This document shows positions 44,196 to 53,136 of a stretch of 64,000 nt of DNA, piece by piece. Both the position numbers and the translations under genes were made by a program. The notes beneath the pieces are model-generated. The model ran no database searches and was not told the origin of the DNA. It saw nothing but the letters and a program-made list of their open reading frames with translations. The stretch spans positions 186,001 through 250,000 of the forward strand of contig JAEUVV010000012.1 in the NCBI GenBank assembly GCA_016786705.1, read 5' to 3'. Within the stretch, counting starts at the first letter, position 1, and each line of letters opens with the position of its first letter. This DNA is from Taibaiella sp. (GTDB lineage: Bacteria; Bacteroidota; Bacteroidia; Chitinophagales; Chitinophagaceae).

Positions 44196-45269
44196 ATGGC
44201 ACACAACATCAATTTAAACGAAAGAACAGGCCGTTACTCTTTTTTCTCCGTTAAGCAAAAAGCGTGGCACGGATTAGGTCAGATTGTAAACAAGCACCCC
44301 AAAAGCGAGGAAGCAATCATACATGCAGGACTAGATTTTGAAGTAGTAAAATCACCACTATATACCAAAGGCTCAGGTATCATTGAAACCGCACACGGCA
44401 TTGAGGTAGGAAGTTCAGAGATTGAAGTCCCAAATTGTTTTGCAAATATCCGCACCGACAATAATTGTGTATTAGGAGTAGTAGGCAATGACTACCATAT
44501 CATTCAGAACAAGGACGCTTTCAGTTTTTTCGATGCTATAGTAGGCGGTGGTAATGGTATACTATACGAAACCGCAGGAGCATTGGGTCAAGGTGAACGC
44601 ATCTTTATTACCGCAAAATTACCCGATTATATCCGTGTGGGTAATGGTGACGACGTGACCGAGAAATATATATTCCTTACTACTTCCCATGATGGAAGCG
44701 GAAGTATTACCGCAGCATTTACGCCCGTTCGTATTGTCTGCCAAAATACCCTCAATGCTGCATTCCGCAACATGAACAATGTAGTTCGTATCAAACATAC
44801 TGCAGGAGCAAAAGAACGCCTGGACAATGCCAATAAAATAATGGGTATCGCAAATACCATGAGCAACCAACTGGAAGGGGTTTTCAATAATTGGACAAGG
44901 GTGAAAATCACAGACCAACAGGTTAAAAAATTGATTCAGTTAGCACTTTGTCCGAACGATGAAACTCTGGCATTAATTAAAAAGGGTGCTGACGATGATA
45001 TTTCCACCGCCTTTAAAAACATTGTCGAAGATGCTTTTGCCTATGCAATGATAAGTGATTCGCAACAGTTAGACACCACAAAAGGAACGCTATTCGGCGC
45101 TTACAATGCTGTCACTGGCTACTATCAGAATGTGAAGAAATTCAAAGACGATGAAGATAAGCTTAAGAATATTGTATTAGGTGGAACGGCACAAAAAAGA
45201 AGTCAAAATGCTTTCGACCTGTGTATCTCCTATGCTATAGATGGAGCAGGCGTTTTGGAATTCAATTAA
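44196..45269 (+). CDS. DUF932 phage/plasmid-like protein
   Basis: A 357-residue protein of the DUF932 (TIGR03299) family: KQKAWHGLGQIV near residue 20, VGNDYHIIQNKDAFSFFD, and TPVRIVCQNTLNAAFRN are its signatures. Members occur on phages, plasmids and conjugative elements; the function is unknown, with a link to DNA recombination suspected. It stands between ssb and a small gene. Confidence 0.88.
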   Translation: MAHNINLNERTGRYSFFSVKQKAWHGLGQIVNKHPKSEEAIIHAGLDFEVVKSPLYTKGSGIIETAHGIEVGSSEIEVPNCFANIRTDNNCVLGVVGNDYHIIQNKDAFSFFDAIVGGGNGILYETAGALGQGERIFITAKLPDYIRVGNGDDVTEKYIFLTTSHDGSGSITAAFTPVRIVCQNTLNAAFRNMNNVVRIKHTAGAKERLDNANKIMGIANTMSNQLEGVFNNWTRVKITDQQVKKLIQLALCPNDETLALIKKGADDDISTAFKNIVEDAFAYAMISDSQQLDTTKGTLFGAYNAVTGYYQNVKKFKDDEDKLKNIVLGGTAQKRSQNAFDLCISYAIDGAGVLEFN

Positions 45270-45318
45270 TCACCATAGGCTACCGCCTTAATCGGTGGTA
45301 GCCTCTAATATCAATCTT

Positions 45319-45747
45319 ATGAAAGCACTATATAAAATGAACAATTTGGAAAAAGGGAAATTACTTATCGCTCTATTTCCCGAAGAATTGGAAAATATGC
45401 AAAATGCAATTCAATACCAATGCAGCTACTTTAATAAAAATGAAATTATATTTCGCAAAGGCTGGAGTGCAAACGGATTCTTTACGGCTGATTTTTGGTA
45501 CAATCTTGTGCATTATGCAAACAAGGGCATAAGCAAAAACCCCAATCTGTGGAAACGCCCTCATTGGTTCGTTGATCAATTTTTTGATGGCATAAACGCC
45601 GTTTTTACTATTAACTGCTTACTGGAATATGCCGAACAAGAAGAATGTGACTATTATTTAAAAAAAGCGATATACCTCTTTTTCGGAGTAGATAAGGTAA
45701 TTGCCATTAGCATAATTAAAGCTGGCATTGACGATAGCAACAAATAA
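45319..45747 (+). CDS. Hypothetical protein of the ssb/DUF932 module
   Basis: A 142-residue protein from the ATG at 45319 (the GTG at 45295 is less likely). It has KGKLLIALFPEELENMQ, Phe/Trp-rich stretches (GWSANGFFTADFWYN) and a C-terminal helical part. No known domain. It is 49 bp after the DUF932 gene and likely co-transcribed with it; proteins of this kind accompany DUF932 in Bacteroidota elements, as far as I recall. Confidence 0.6.
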   Translation: MKALYKMNNLEKGKLLIALFPEELENMQNAIQYQCSYFNKNEIIFRKGWSANGFFTADFWYNLVHYANKGISKNPNLWKRPHWFVDQFFDGINAVFTINCLLEYAEQEECDYYLKKAIYLFFGVDKVIAISIIKAGIDDSNK

Positions 45748-45794
45748 ATCACTTTGCAAGGCCTCAATGCATTGGCTACTTCGAATTGTTTGCG

Positions 45795-45837
45795 GCAAAA
45801 ATGCACTTCCTCACTCCCCTCGGAAGCGCATTTTTGC
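45795..45837 (+). terminator. Long hairpin after the ssb/DUF932 module
   Basis: Stem of 10 plus 5 bp with one A-C mismatch (45795-45810 with 45822-45837), loop of 11 bases. T-rich bases are inside the right arm (GCATTTTTGC) rather than after it. It may terminate the module transcript or fold as a small RNA. Confidence 0.5.
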
Positions 45838-45959
45838 GGGTTAAATCGGTGCAATCACAATGTCAATTAGCCTATTCCTCCAACCTGCTCCCAATAAATT
45901 GTCAAAACGATTGCGTGTTGTTTATGTGGGATAATTGATATCCCTTTAACTGATCCACA

Positions 45960-46004
45960 TCTTAACTACTTTCGTGAGGTATCCGAAAAAGAAAGTAGTT
46001 AAGA
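45960..46004 (+). promoter_or_regulatory. 14-bp perfect inverted repeat upstream of the PRTase gene
   Basis: Arms 45960-45973 (TCTTAACTACTTTC) and 45991-46004 are exact reverse complements around a 17-base loop. It lies 65 bp before the start codon at 46069 and could be a regulator site or leader hairpin. Confidence 0.5.
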
Positions 46005-46068
46005 AACCAAATTAACTTATCGGCACTTTCCTAAAACTATCTTTCAATTTTTGTGTTGTGTTCTTAAC

Positions 46069-46788
46069 ATGGAAAATTGCGACGAGTGGTTATATCTTGA
46101 CGGACGAAAAGCACCGGTGTATTATTTATGTGGGTATATTCCTAAGTCATTGGGTAACGATGCACTTTCCAAAAAAATGCTTTCTTTCAAAGCCGGGAAT
46201 TTTCAAGCCAGGCAATTTTGGCTAGAGCAAATTCTAAATTCATACCAGCACCTATTTGCAAAAGATGAATTCAAGCTCATAATCCGATCTCTAGGTCATA
46301 ATGAATTATACATAGATTTGAACATGGATTATGAAAACCCATTAGGGTACCTCTGCTATCGAATAGCAAAAACAGTTAATTGCCGATATGCTTCAGGAAT
46401 GATCCATAAGGTTAAAGCCATTCCTCCACTGAAAGGTTTAAATAAAGAAGATAGGTGGAACATTGTAAAAGATAACTATGGCTTATCTCAGCTTTTTAGA
46501 CCTGGGGTATATAAGACAGTTTGGTTTGTGGATGATATTATTACGACTGGAGCTACAGCTCGGGCAACCTGGAAGGCACTATTGGATTGGTATCCTGATG
46601 TTGATTTCAGAGTTATTGCCTTGGCTCGCACTGTCCGGGATCACGATTATAATATGAACTCCACAATTCTTAATCCAGAAATTAATGAGAATAATATACT
46701 GAGAGAAGAAGAGGGAATCTATTTCTCCAATAATCTAAACTTATTTGGAATCGAGTTTGACAATAGTGATACCTTTTTTATTAAATAG
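46069..46788 (+). CDS. Phosphoribosyltransferase-like protein
   Basis: A 239-residue protein from the ATG at 46069 (the upstream TTG at 46051 adds only a few residues). The PRPP-binding loop VWFVDDIITTGATARATW (about residues 150-167) is a clear type I PRTase signature. The N-terminal half contains ELYIDLNMDYENPLGYLC and is not recognised. The base or nucleotide used is unknown. It stands alone between ssb/DUF932 and defence-like genes. It is unlike ComF, as it lacks the N-terminal zinc ribbon. Confidence 0.7.
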   Translation: MENCDEWLYLDGRKAPVYYLCGYIPKSLGNDALSKKMLSFKAGNFQARQFWLEQILNSYQHLFAKDEFKLIIRSLGHNELYIDLNMDYENPLGYLCYRIAKTVNCRYASGMIHKVKAIPPLKGLNKEDRWNIVKDNYGLSQLFRPGVYKTVWFVDDIITTGATARATWKALLDWYPDVDFRVIALARTVRDHDYNMNSTILNPEINENNILREEEGIYFSNNLNLFGIEFDNSDTFFIK

Positions 46789-46822
46789 TTTCAATCAGAC
46801 TAATTATTTTAAAAACAGTTAT

Positions 46823-47590
46823 TTAACAATCTCTATTCCCACATTTGGTTTTAATACTCCTTATTAATCTTGCAACATCATTTGGAAACCCATGATGTGT
46901 TGAGCAATTATCACAGAAACGTCTTTCTAAACTTTCTGGATTTTCTTTATTTATTCTCGGAAAAACTCTATAAAGTATTTGACTTAATGTCAAAACATGC
47001 AACACATCTTTATCAAATACATTTGACTTAGAAATTCTGTCTAACAAATTGTCACAAATTTCTAGTATGCTAATGGTTTCTGTAATTTTTGGATTAGTTT
47101 TTAGGTCTTCTTCATTCAAATGTCCATTACAATAGAAATCTTGAAACATTTGATAAAAAGCTTCAGAACCCTTTAGTTCCTTCTTTTGTAAATTGTTAAA
47201 ATCAAAAGGATCGAAGGACGTAAAGGTGAAATTATCTATGCTACTTTTCATATTCTCATAAAGCTTATTCAATTGTCTGCTCTCTGACTCTAATTTCGCA
47301 TCTGATTCTTGTTGCCTTATCTGTTTCTGAACAAGAACATTTGCATGAATTTGTGCTTTCAAAGCCAGAAAAACCAAAATTGCACCAATTAAACCAATTA
47401 TTGGGGCAGTTGTCCCGCCAATCGTATCGCCAATTTGTCCTGTTTCAAGAAAATTAATTCCATTAGTTGTTCTTGTAAAGATAATTGGAGCTAATAAAAC
47501 GAGTGGTACTCCAATCCATAAAAGCAGAGTACCATATTTTAATGGATTACGAATTATATCAAATTCGTCTTTTTGATTATTGTTTGACAT
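46823..47590 (-). CDS. Membrane phage abortive infection protein
   Basis: A 255-residue protein with two N-terminal transmembrane helices (about 20-40 and 61-82). The second follows the FLETGQIGDTIGGTTAPIIG loop that is characteristic of the putative phage abortive infection protein family. A coiled-coil (about 85-115) and helical C-terminal domain follow, with four Cys near the end (FCDNC and KTKCGNRDC). The mode of action is unknown. It is 29 bp downstream of a Mrr-like gene on the same strand. Confidence 0.7.
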   Translation of the reverse strand: MSNNNQKDEFDIIRNPLKYGTLLLWIGVPLVLLAPIIFTRTTNGINFLETGQIGDTIGGTTAPIIGLIGAILVFLALKAQIHANVLVQKQIRQQESDAKLESESRQLNKLYENMKSSIDNFTFTSFDPFDFNNLQKKELKGSEAFYQMFQDFYCNGHLNEEDLKTNPKITETISILEICDNLLDRISKSNVFDKDVLHVLTLSQILYRVFPRINKENPESLERRFCDNCSTHHGFPNDVARLIRSIKTKCGNRDC

Positions 47591-47619
47591 GTATAATTCT
47601 ATTTATGCTGTTTCTATCT

Positions 47620-48375
47620 TTAATAATCCTTCAACCACTCTCTAATATCATTGAAATCTTTTAAATCTAATTGGTTCTCAATTAATCTAGCTTCTTCGAC
47701 AGCATCCTTTGTGAAAAATCCGGTTGTTACAATTATGCTTTTAGTTGGCTTTCTTAGATAATGAACACCCGAAACTTGTCTTATTATACCAACTCCAACT
47801 TTAAAATCGGCAGCATATCTTTTACATTCCACATAAGCAAGCATATTAGTAACTGCATTTCTTATACTTGCAATAATGTCACGACCACCATCTCTAGTAG
47901 CTTGGGTTAGTTCAATATCGAATCCTAAATCCTTTAAAATACTCGCAATTAATTCTTCAAATTTTCTTGGATTCATTTCATATAGCTTTTCGGGATGCTT
48001 GTTAAAATATTTTTTGATTTCATCATCTATATCTGTTACAATTATGGATGATTTTTCATCAAATAAGTTTGAGGTATAAATTTCTTTTTCAATCTTGTCT
48101 GCTTTTGCTACGTCAGCCATTCTTGATGTTAAAGTACGTATAGCTTCATCTTCATCTTCAATTGATACTTCAATATCCGCAACCCTATATTCGCCATCAC
48201 TTTCTAAGGCCAAAAGAACAAATCCCCAGTCGTTATCAAAATTGTCAAGAGCTATCGTTCCGATAATATTAACTTCATCATCCGCAAACCAATATCGTTC
48301 AACAGAAGATCCTGTCGGAAAACTTTGAAAATTATAATTTCTAAACTCATCTTGACTTATTGTTCTAATTGGCAT
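47620..48375 (-). CDS. Mrr-family restriction endonuclease-like protein
   Basis: A 251-residue protein. The N-terminal 110 residues are an acidic beta-rich domain (ADDEVNIIGTIALDNFDNDW) of unknown role. The C-terminal Mrr_cat domain has PRKFEELIASILKDLGF, RDGGRDIIAS (D166), YVECKRY (E183, K185) and IIVTTGFFTKDAVEEA. Catalytic residues are intact. It forms a likely operon with the membrane Abi protein, so a nuclease plus membrane effector pair is possible. Confidence 0.85.
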   Translation of the reverse strand: MPIRTISQDEFRNYNFQSFPTGSSVERYWFADDEVNIIGTIALDNFDNDWGFVLLALESDGEYRVADIEVSIEDEDEAIRTLTSRMADVAKADKIEKEIYTSNLFDEKSSIIVTDIDDEIKKYFNKHPEKLYEMNPRKFEELIASILKDLGFDIELTQATRDGGRDIIASIRNAVTNMLAYVECKRYAADFKVGVGIIRQVSGVHYLRKPTKSIIVTTGFFTKDAVEEARLIENQLDLKDFNDIREWLKDY

Positions 48376-48437
48376 AAATTAACATATTTAAGGTTATAGA
48401 ACAAAAGTCTTTAAATATAATCTACTTTCCAAAAGTT

Positions 48438-48459
48438 AAAACCGACTTTCGTCGGTTTT
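48438..48459 (-). terminator. Terminator at the end of the tra operon
   Basis: 9-bp perfect stem AAAACCGAC (48438-48446) with GTCGGTTTT (48451-48459), loop TTTC, located right after the TraQ stop codon (48470) when read on the minus strand, with T-rich bases after it. It should also work on the plus strand, where ATATTTTT follows. Confidence 0.7.
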
Positions 48460-48469
48460 TATATTTTTC

Positions 48470-48910
48470 TTACCCCTTATTATTAAACTCAAACTTCACT
48501 TCTTTTTCATTCCCGAAGTTGTCCGATATCCAAATACTGAAGGATTCCGAAACAGTCGATAAGGAAGTATAGTATAACCTAAATTCCTCAGATGGCAATT
48601 CATAGAGATCATTCGACTGGTAGGACGGATCGTCATAACACTTTAGCTGTCCTTCTCCATCATATTGGAAATACCGGATAAAATAATCAGTTCCGTTATA
48701 TGTGCCAGCACTTTTAATACTAACACGGATTTCAACCGAATGGTTAATAGCAATCGCCTTCGGCACCGGCATTACATGCACCTCAAATGGAAAATCCTGT
48801 TGTATTTCCAGATCCTTTTTACAGGACACAAAAGTAAATAAAGTCCCAAAGCTTACCAGGACTAAAAGCATAGTATAAATACATATTCTTAATTTATTGC
48901 TCGTTCTCAT
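48470..48910 (-). CDS. traQ: TraQ-like conjugal transfer lipoprotein (DUF3872)
   Basis: A 146-residue protein with a lipoprotein signal peptide ending in the lipobox FVSC (C30). The beta-rich remainder (FPFEVHVMPVPKAIAINHSVEIR; YTSLSTVSESFSIWISDN) matches DUF3872/TraQ of Bacteroidota conjugative transposons. It is the last gene of the transfer operon, followed by a terminator. Confidence 0.8.
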   Translation of the reverse strand: MRTSNKLRICIYTMLLVLVSFGTLFTFVSCKKDLEIQQDFPFEVHVMPVPKAIAINHSVEIRVSIKSAGTYNGTDYFIRYFQYDGEGQLKCYDDPSYQSNDLYELPSEEFRLYYTSLSTVSESFSIWISDNFGNEKEVKFEFNNKG

Positions 48911-48921
48911 TTGATATCAAT

Positions 48922-49482
48922 TTAAAAGTTAAACCTTAAGCCTAAACCTGCCGAGGGACGCAATAGCTCTAAATCTGATCCCCACATGGCGTTAGTTCGC
49001 CCCTGCAGGCTTAAAACAAATTTATTGGTTAAATAGGTTTCAAAGCGGAGCTGGCCACCCACACCATATATCCAATTGTCTTCGCTCAGGATCTTTGCAC
49101 CATCATAAAGTACAGCTTCGCCCCTGTTTATCCTTTCATAGCCAACGACGCCTGTCAGTGCCAGGTTCAGGGCTATATTCTTTCGGTTATCACCCAAGAG
49201 GAATATACTATACCCACCATCCGCTGTATAAGTTTCTACCGGGATATTGATATCTTTATAGGAATGATAGAGGTGTGAGTAAAGCACTTCCCAAAGGCCA
49301 TAATTACCATTTTTCCCATTCAGGGTCATGGTAATCCCAAGGAAATAATCACTTCCAATTTTATCAAAGGACAAGATCCCGGCATTCACTTCCAGACCTT
49401 TTTGTCCTGGCAACATCCTTTGTGCCTGGCTAATGGTGATGCCAATAAATAGCAGCATCACTAAACAGATATACTTTTTCAT
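48922..49482 (-). CDS. traO: TraO-like conjugal transfer protein
   Basis: A 186-residue exported protein. The signal peptide (about 1-20) is followed by GQKGLEVNAGILSFDKIG, then strands YSHLYHSYKDINIPVETYTADGG and LTGVVGYERINRGE, ending in PSAGLGLRFNF, typical of TraO, an outer-membrane beta-barrel of the transfer apparatus. It sits between TraN and TraQ as in CTnDOT. Confidence 0.85.
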   Translation of the reverse strand: MKKYICLVMLLFIGITISQAQRMLPGQKGLEVNAGILSFDKIGSDYFLGITMTLNGKNGNYGLWEVLYSHLYHSYKDINIPVETYTADGGYSIFLLGDNRKNIALNLALTGVVGYERINRGEAVLYDGAKILSEDNWIYGVGGQLRFETYLTNKFVLSLQGRTNAMWGSDLELLRPSAGLGLRFNF

Positions 49483-49505
49483 ATTATTTTAGAATTAAAA
49501 GGTGA

Positions 49506-50399
49506 TTAAAATTTAAGGTGCATCGAGTTTATCAATCGGGCATTTACCAGGTCCGAGTTCTCGACATGAAGCGTTTGATGCCTACCACCGTTCTTTTCGA
49601 ACACTTCAATTAAAAGCACCTTATCATCAGAAATGGTAAATTGATCCAATAGGAATACGTTTTGGTCTTTCATCTTACCTCCTATCTCTCCCAGCGGCTT
49701 ATAAGTACGCAAGGGTATCATAATACGCTCCTGGATAACAGTGCGTTTCGCTACTTTTTTATCCACTACCTTAAAGTTGATAAAATCGACCTGAAAAGGA
49801 ACATTGCTTTTATTATTCATTTCGGTATGAAAATAGTATTTACCGTTATGTATATATATTCCTTTTAGCAGGTATTGAATTCCAAAACTCTTAGCCCCGA
49901 TATGCCTGATGATTCGTTTGTCCTTCTTATGAATCGTTTCCAATAACAATCCAGCCAATGATGGTGAATTATTACCCAGCTCCTCAAATAAGACTTCACT
50001 CCCACCACTTTTATCAACGGCTTTATGCATATGTACCAAATCATAGCTCATGGCTTCCGGGTATGTAGAATAATACACATTAAAGCTATAAAAGCGACCA
50101 TCGTTGGTAATGACCGAAAAGTTCGTTTCCGTTTCAAAGTCCTTTACCGAGGCTTTTACGCGCAGCACATTTTCAGCATCTTCGGCTTTACCTGCTATCA
50201 GAAACTCACTGCCCAGGTCAACATACCGGATGGCCGTTGGAAAGATCAAATGAGAAGTCTTATCATAGGTTACTTCCATTTTATAAGGTTCAATTTTACC
50301 CAGTGCAAGTGGCGCTTTAATAGTATCCTGCGCAAAAACAGGTGAATTGATATGGATTATGAGGGCAATAGCCCAAAGGATTAAAAAGTAATTTTTCAT
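49506..50399 (-). CDS. traN: TraN conjugative transfer protein (DUF4138)
   Basis: A 297-residue protein with a signal peptide (about 1-24). The VTYDKTSHLIFPTAIRYVDLGSE block is the hallmark of TraN/DUF4138, a VirB9-like part of the outer-membrane complex. Later segments KGIYIHNGKYYFHTEMNNKS and QERIMIPLRTYKPLGEI also match. It is in standard order after TraM. Confidence 0.9.
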   Translation of the reverse strand: MKNYFLILWAIALIIHINSPVFAQDTIKAPLALGKIEPYKMEVTYDKTSHLIFPTAIRYVDLGSEFLIAGKAEDAENVLRVKASVKDFETETNFSVITNDGRFYSFNVYYSTYPEAMSYDLVHMHKAVDKSGGSEVLFEELGNNSPSLAGLLLETIHKKDKRIIRHIGAKSFGIQYLLKGIYIHNGKYYFHTEMNNKSNVPFQVDFINFKVVDKKVAKRTVIQERIMIPLRTYKPLGEIGGKMKDQNVFLLDQFTISDDKVLLIEVFEKNGGRHQTLHVENSDLVNARLINSMHLKF

Positions 50400-50426
50400 A
50401 TTATAAATATTAAATAGCGTAAAACA

Positions 50427-51758
50427 TTATTTTTTTGAAACCAGAAATACCTGGTGTCCGGCTTTTAGGGTAACCTTTGGCGTTCTGACCTTCTTTGCGA
50501 AATACCCAGAGATTCCCTGAACTACCCCGCGGCTGAGATCCGCAGCAACCTGTTGGCCTGCAGATTGGGTAAGCATAATACTTTGCCCGGAAGACTGGCT
50601 CATATTACCGGCCATTTCCGTTAGTGCATTCATCTCAGGAGAATATGGAACATAAAGACCGGCTTGCCCATCGACATCATAAATGGTTATATCTACAGGG
50701 ATAATATGGCCTTCAAATTCAATCGAATTGATTTTTAGCTGCAAACGACCGCCCTGAAATTTCCCCATAGCAGTTACGATGGAGCCCATAGGAATAACCC
50801 GGTTAGGAGTTAGGGCTGATTCCAATAACCGCAACCTTACTCCGCCTTCGCCTACAATCGTCTGTTCTTCATATACACTCGCTTTTATACTGTTTTTAGG
50901 TTGCACGACCTGATCCACCATCCCTGCCGTGTAAAATCCACGATTCCGGCTTTGGCCCATATCGGCCAGGAAAGCACTGTCACTTTGCTCCCTGTACAAT
51001 GCCGATACTGCATTCTTTTTTGCAGGATTAAAAGCCACAAAATTTTCCTTTTGTGTTTTTGGAGCTGATTCTACAGGTACACTTTCTTTTCCGGGAGCTT
51101 TAGCTTCTCCCGTACTATTAGGCAGATACTTTGCCGCCATTTGGTAAGACTTTTCCATTAGGGTAAGTTGGTCATCTACCGTAGTAATTTTAGGTACATC
51201 TTTTTCGGCAAGCTGCTCCTTTAATTCATCCACTTGCCTTCGCAGCTCATTGGTTTCAGCACTGTTATCCTGATAAAAAGAGCCTAATGTATTTTGCGCA
51301 CGTTGATAGCTTTGGAGGGCAGGACTGCCTGATCTACTATAACTATTCCCGCCAGCACTTAGCCGCCCCTCAGAAGTCTGCTCAGCAGGTTCTATCTCAG
51401 CCGGCTCCTTTGGTTCTGAATTCCAATAGTCCGAAAGTGTCGTAAAAGCATTACGCTTTTCCTGGTCTTTTTGTGCCAGCATTTCTTGCTCGTAGGCTTT
51501 TTGTTTATCCGATTGCATCCCGGCATCTGTTGCTCCGGGTACAGCATCATTTAAACCTATATCTCCCATTTCATTTTGATTCTTGGAAGGTTTAAAGATC
51601 AAAAACATACATGCTGCAAATACAACTCCCATCAAACCAAAAATTACGAATTTCTTAATCTGGTCTTTTTTAAGCTTGTTTTCCGCTACGGAATCATTAC
51701 CAACCTCGGTATCATTTTTAGCCCCGAGAAATCTAATTTTGTTCTCAAATTTTTTCAT
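50427..51758 (-). CDS. traM: TraM conjugative transfer protein (VirB10-like)
   Basis: A 443-residue protein from the ATG at 51758, which overlaps TraL's end by 14 bp. A single transmembrane helix near the N-terminus (about 34-52) is followed by a Gln/Glu-rich linker and coiled coil. The C-terminal domain (about 290-443) has IKASVYEEQTIVGEGGVRLRL, RVIPMGSIVTAMGKFQGGRL and TPKVTLKAGHQVFLV, which is typical of TraM. It bridges inner and outer membranes. Confidence 0.9.
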   Translation of the reverse strand: MKKFENKIRFLGAKNDTEVGNDSVAENKLKKDQIKKFVIFGLMGVVFAACMFLIFKPSKNQNEMGDIGLNDAVPGATDAGMQSDKQKAYEQEMLAQKDQEKRNAFTTLSDYWNSEPKEPAEIEPAEQTSEGRLSAGGNSYSRSGSPALQSYQRAQNTLGSFYQDNSAETNELRRQVDELKEQLAEKDVPKITTVDDQLTLMEKSYQMAAKYLPNSTGEAKAPGKESVPVESAPKTQKENFVAFNPAKKNAVSALYREQSDSAFLADMGQSRNRGFYTAGMVDQVVQPKNSIKASVYEEQTIVGEGGVRLRLLESALTPNRVIPMGSIVTAMGKFQGGRLQLKINSIEFEGHIIPVDITIYDVDGQAGLYVPYSPEMNALTEMAGNMSQSSGQSIMLTQSAGQQVAADLSRGVVQGISGYFAKKVRTPKVTLKAGHQVFLVSKK

Positions 51759-52032
51759 ATAATTTATTTTTAATAATAATTGATACGGTGTCCTGTAATG
51801 CAGCAGGACTTTTACCACCTGGCACATCCGGGATTTTTATGTGCTCCACCTTTACCTTATCGCCAGATTCCACATCTCCCGAACTTTCATAGATCAGGAC
51901 AATAACCGTCAGTAACGCATATGCGACAAACAGTAACCGGATGTATGTTTGCTGTTTTTTCAAAGGCAAACAGTTCCATCGTTGTTCCAGCTCTTTAGCA
52001 CGGCCCCGTAGACTTGCTTTCATTTTTTTCAT
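51745..52032 (-). CDS. traL: TraL-like small conjugal membrane protein
   Basis: A 95-residue protein. The ATG at 52032 is preferred to the upstream GTG at 52065, which overlaps the previous gene. A basic N-terminus (KKMKASLRGRAKELEQRW), a single transmembrane helix (RLLFVAYALLTVIVLIY), and a periplasmic tail fit TraL of conjugative transposons. The gene overlaps TraM. Confidence 0.75.
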   Translation of the reverse strand: MKKMKASLRGRAKELEQRWNCLPLKKQQTYIRLLFVAYALLTVIVLIYESSGDVESGDKVKVEHIKIPDVPGGKSPAALQDTVSIIIKNKLYEKI

Positions 52033-52051
52033 TCCAATTCTTTTTAGGATT

Positions 52052-52483
52052 TTAAAATCGGCCACGCTTAAAAGGCTTTGTCACTTCCTGCTTTGGTTTT
52101 TCCATAACCATAGCAATAGCTTCCGACCTAGTTGGTGCTGTAACGACAGAAAGGTTTATTAACTCTACATTTTTTATAGATAGGCATCCTGGGGCTCCAA
52201 AGTTTATTTCCATCTTATCCAGGAAAAATTTGTCGTTCAGATATTTTACATACATATGGCATTTAACATAAGATTCATCTGGACCATCCCACTTAAGAAA
52301 TGTCGAAAGAAGCATATGCTCACCACGTGGTAATGAATCTGTACCATTTTCGCAACATTTAAGATACCTCTCGATGCTTTCCTTAATCTTATCAGGATAA
52401 GCTGCCTGCGTTTGAAAATAGCCGTCATAACCCTTATCGATAAGGATTTTGGCGAAGGTTTCAAGATTTGATATATTTTCCAT
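52052..52483 (-). CDS. Unknown gene inserted between TraK and TraL
   Basis: A 143-residue soluble protein from the ATG at 52483 (the GTG at 52492 is less likely). The N-terminal half is helical (NISNLETFAKILIDKGYDG; AAYPDKIKESIERYLKCCE), and the C-terminal half beta-rich, with SVVTAPTRSEAIAMVMEKPKQ near the end and a basic tail PFKRGRF. I do not recognise it. It is not part of the classical TraA-TraQ set. Confidence 0.55.
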   Translation of the reverse strand: MENISNLETFAKILIDKGYDGYFQTQAAYPDKIKESIERYLKCCENGTDSLPRGEHMLLSTFLKWDGPDESYVKCHMYVKYLNDKFFLDKMEINFGAPGCLSIKNVELINLSVVTAPTRSEAIAMVMEKPKQEVTKPFKRGRF

Positions 52484-52495
52484 AGTGATCACCGA

Positions 52496-53119
52496 TTAAC
52501 GTTCAATAACCTCTATGTCCCGGTTTTCTATAACGGCGAACTTTTCAATATTGAATCCCTGAGGATTATTATCTGAACGAACAGAGTTCAGGAGATTGCA
52601 GGAGGTTATCAGGTTACGACGTGTTACATTACTGGATCGAATAATAAACTGTTTTGCATAGGTGCGCACCGAATAGGGATAGTGATCGAAATCGCAGACC
52701 ACACTATCCACTTCGATTCGTTGTTGCACATTACCAGAAATAATCCGGTTATAGTAACCCTTCTCCGATAAGTCTTTGTAATAATCAAAAGCCGATTTAT
52801 CCGCAAGATTAAAAGCCCGCTTCATATTACTCTCAATGGCACTCTTTTCCGGGGCCAGCGTAAAAAAGAGTTCATGAAAACGCCGTACATGCTCCCTGGC
52901 TTCAACGGGCCTGTTGATACTGGCGTCTTGGGAAAGCGCCAGCATCAACGATTTACCGTTGTCCAACACATAAATTTTTTGCCTTTGCTGTTCTGCAAAA
53001 GTGTAGGACTTCCATATGGTATAGCCACATATGGCGGCACAGATTACAGCAAAAACAATAGCATAAAGCCTTGTCTGCCGAAAGCTATTTTCTATATTTC
53101 TTAATGTTTTAAATTCCAT
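52496..53119 (-). CDS. traK: TraK conjugative transfer protein (VirB8-like)
   Basis: A 207-residue protein starting MEFKTLRNIENSFRQTRLYA, with one transmembrane helix (IVFAVICAAICGYTIW), then REHVRRFHELFFTLAP and KSAFDYYKDLSEKGYYN, all conserved in TraK of Bacteroidota elements. It is an inner-membrane scaffold of the mating apparatus. Confidence 0.93.
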   Translation of the reverse strand: MEFKTLRNIENSFRQTRLYAIVFAVICAAICGYTIWKSYTFAEQQRQKIYVLDNGKSLMLALSQDASINRPVEAREHVRRFHELFFTLAPEKSAIESNMKRAFNLADKSAFDYYKDLSEKGYYNRIISGNVQQRIEVDSVVCDFDHYPYSVRTYAKQFIIRSSNVTRRNLITSCNLLNSVRSDNNPQGFNIEKFAVIENRDIEVIER

Positions 53120-53136
53120 AACTGATAAATTCTTAT

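Noticed and set aside
45654-45854. Minus-strand open frame over the 45.8-kb hairpin
   Set aside because: It is the reverse reading of a strong inverted repeat and the end of the preceding gene, with no domain.
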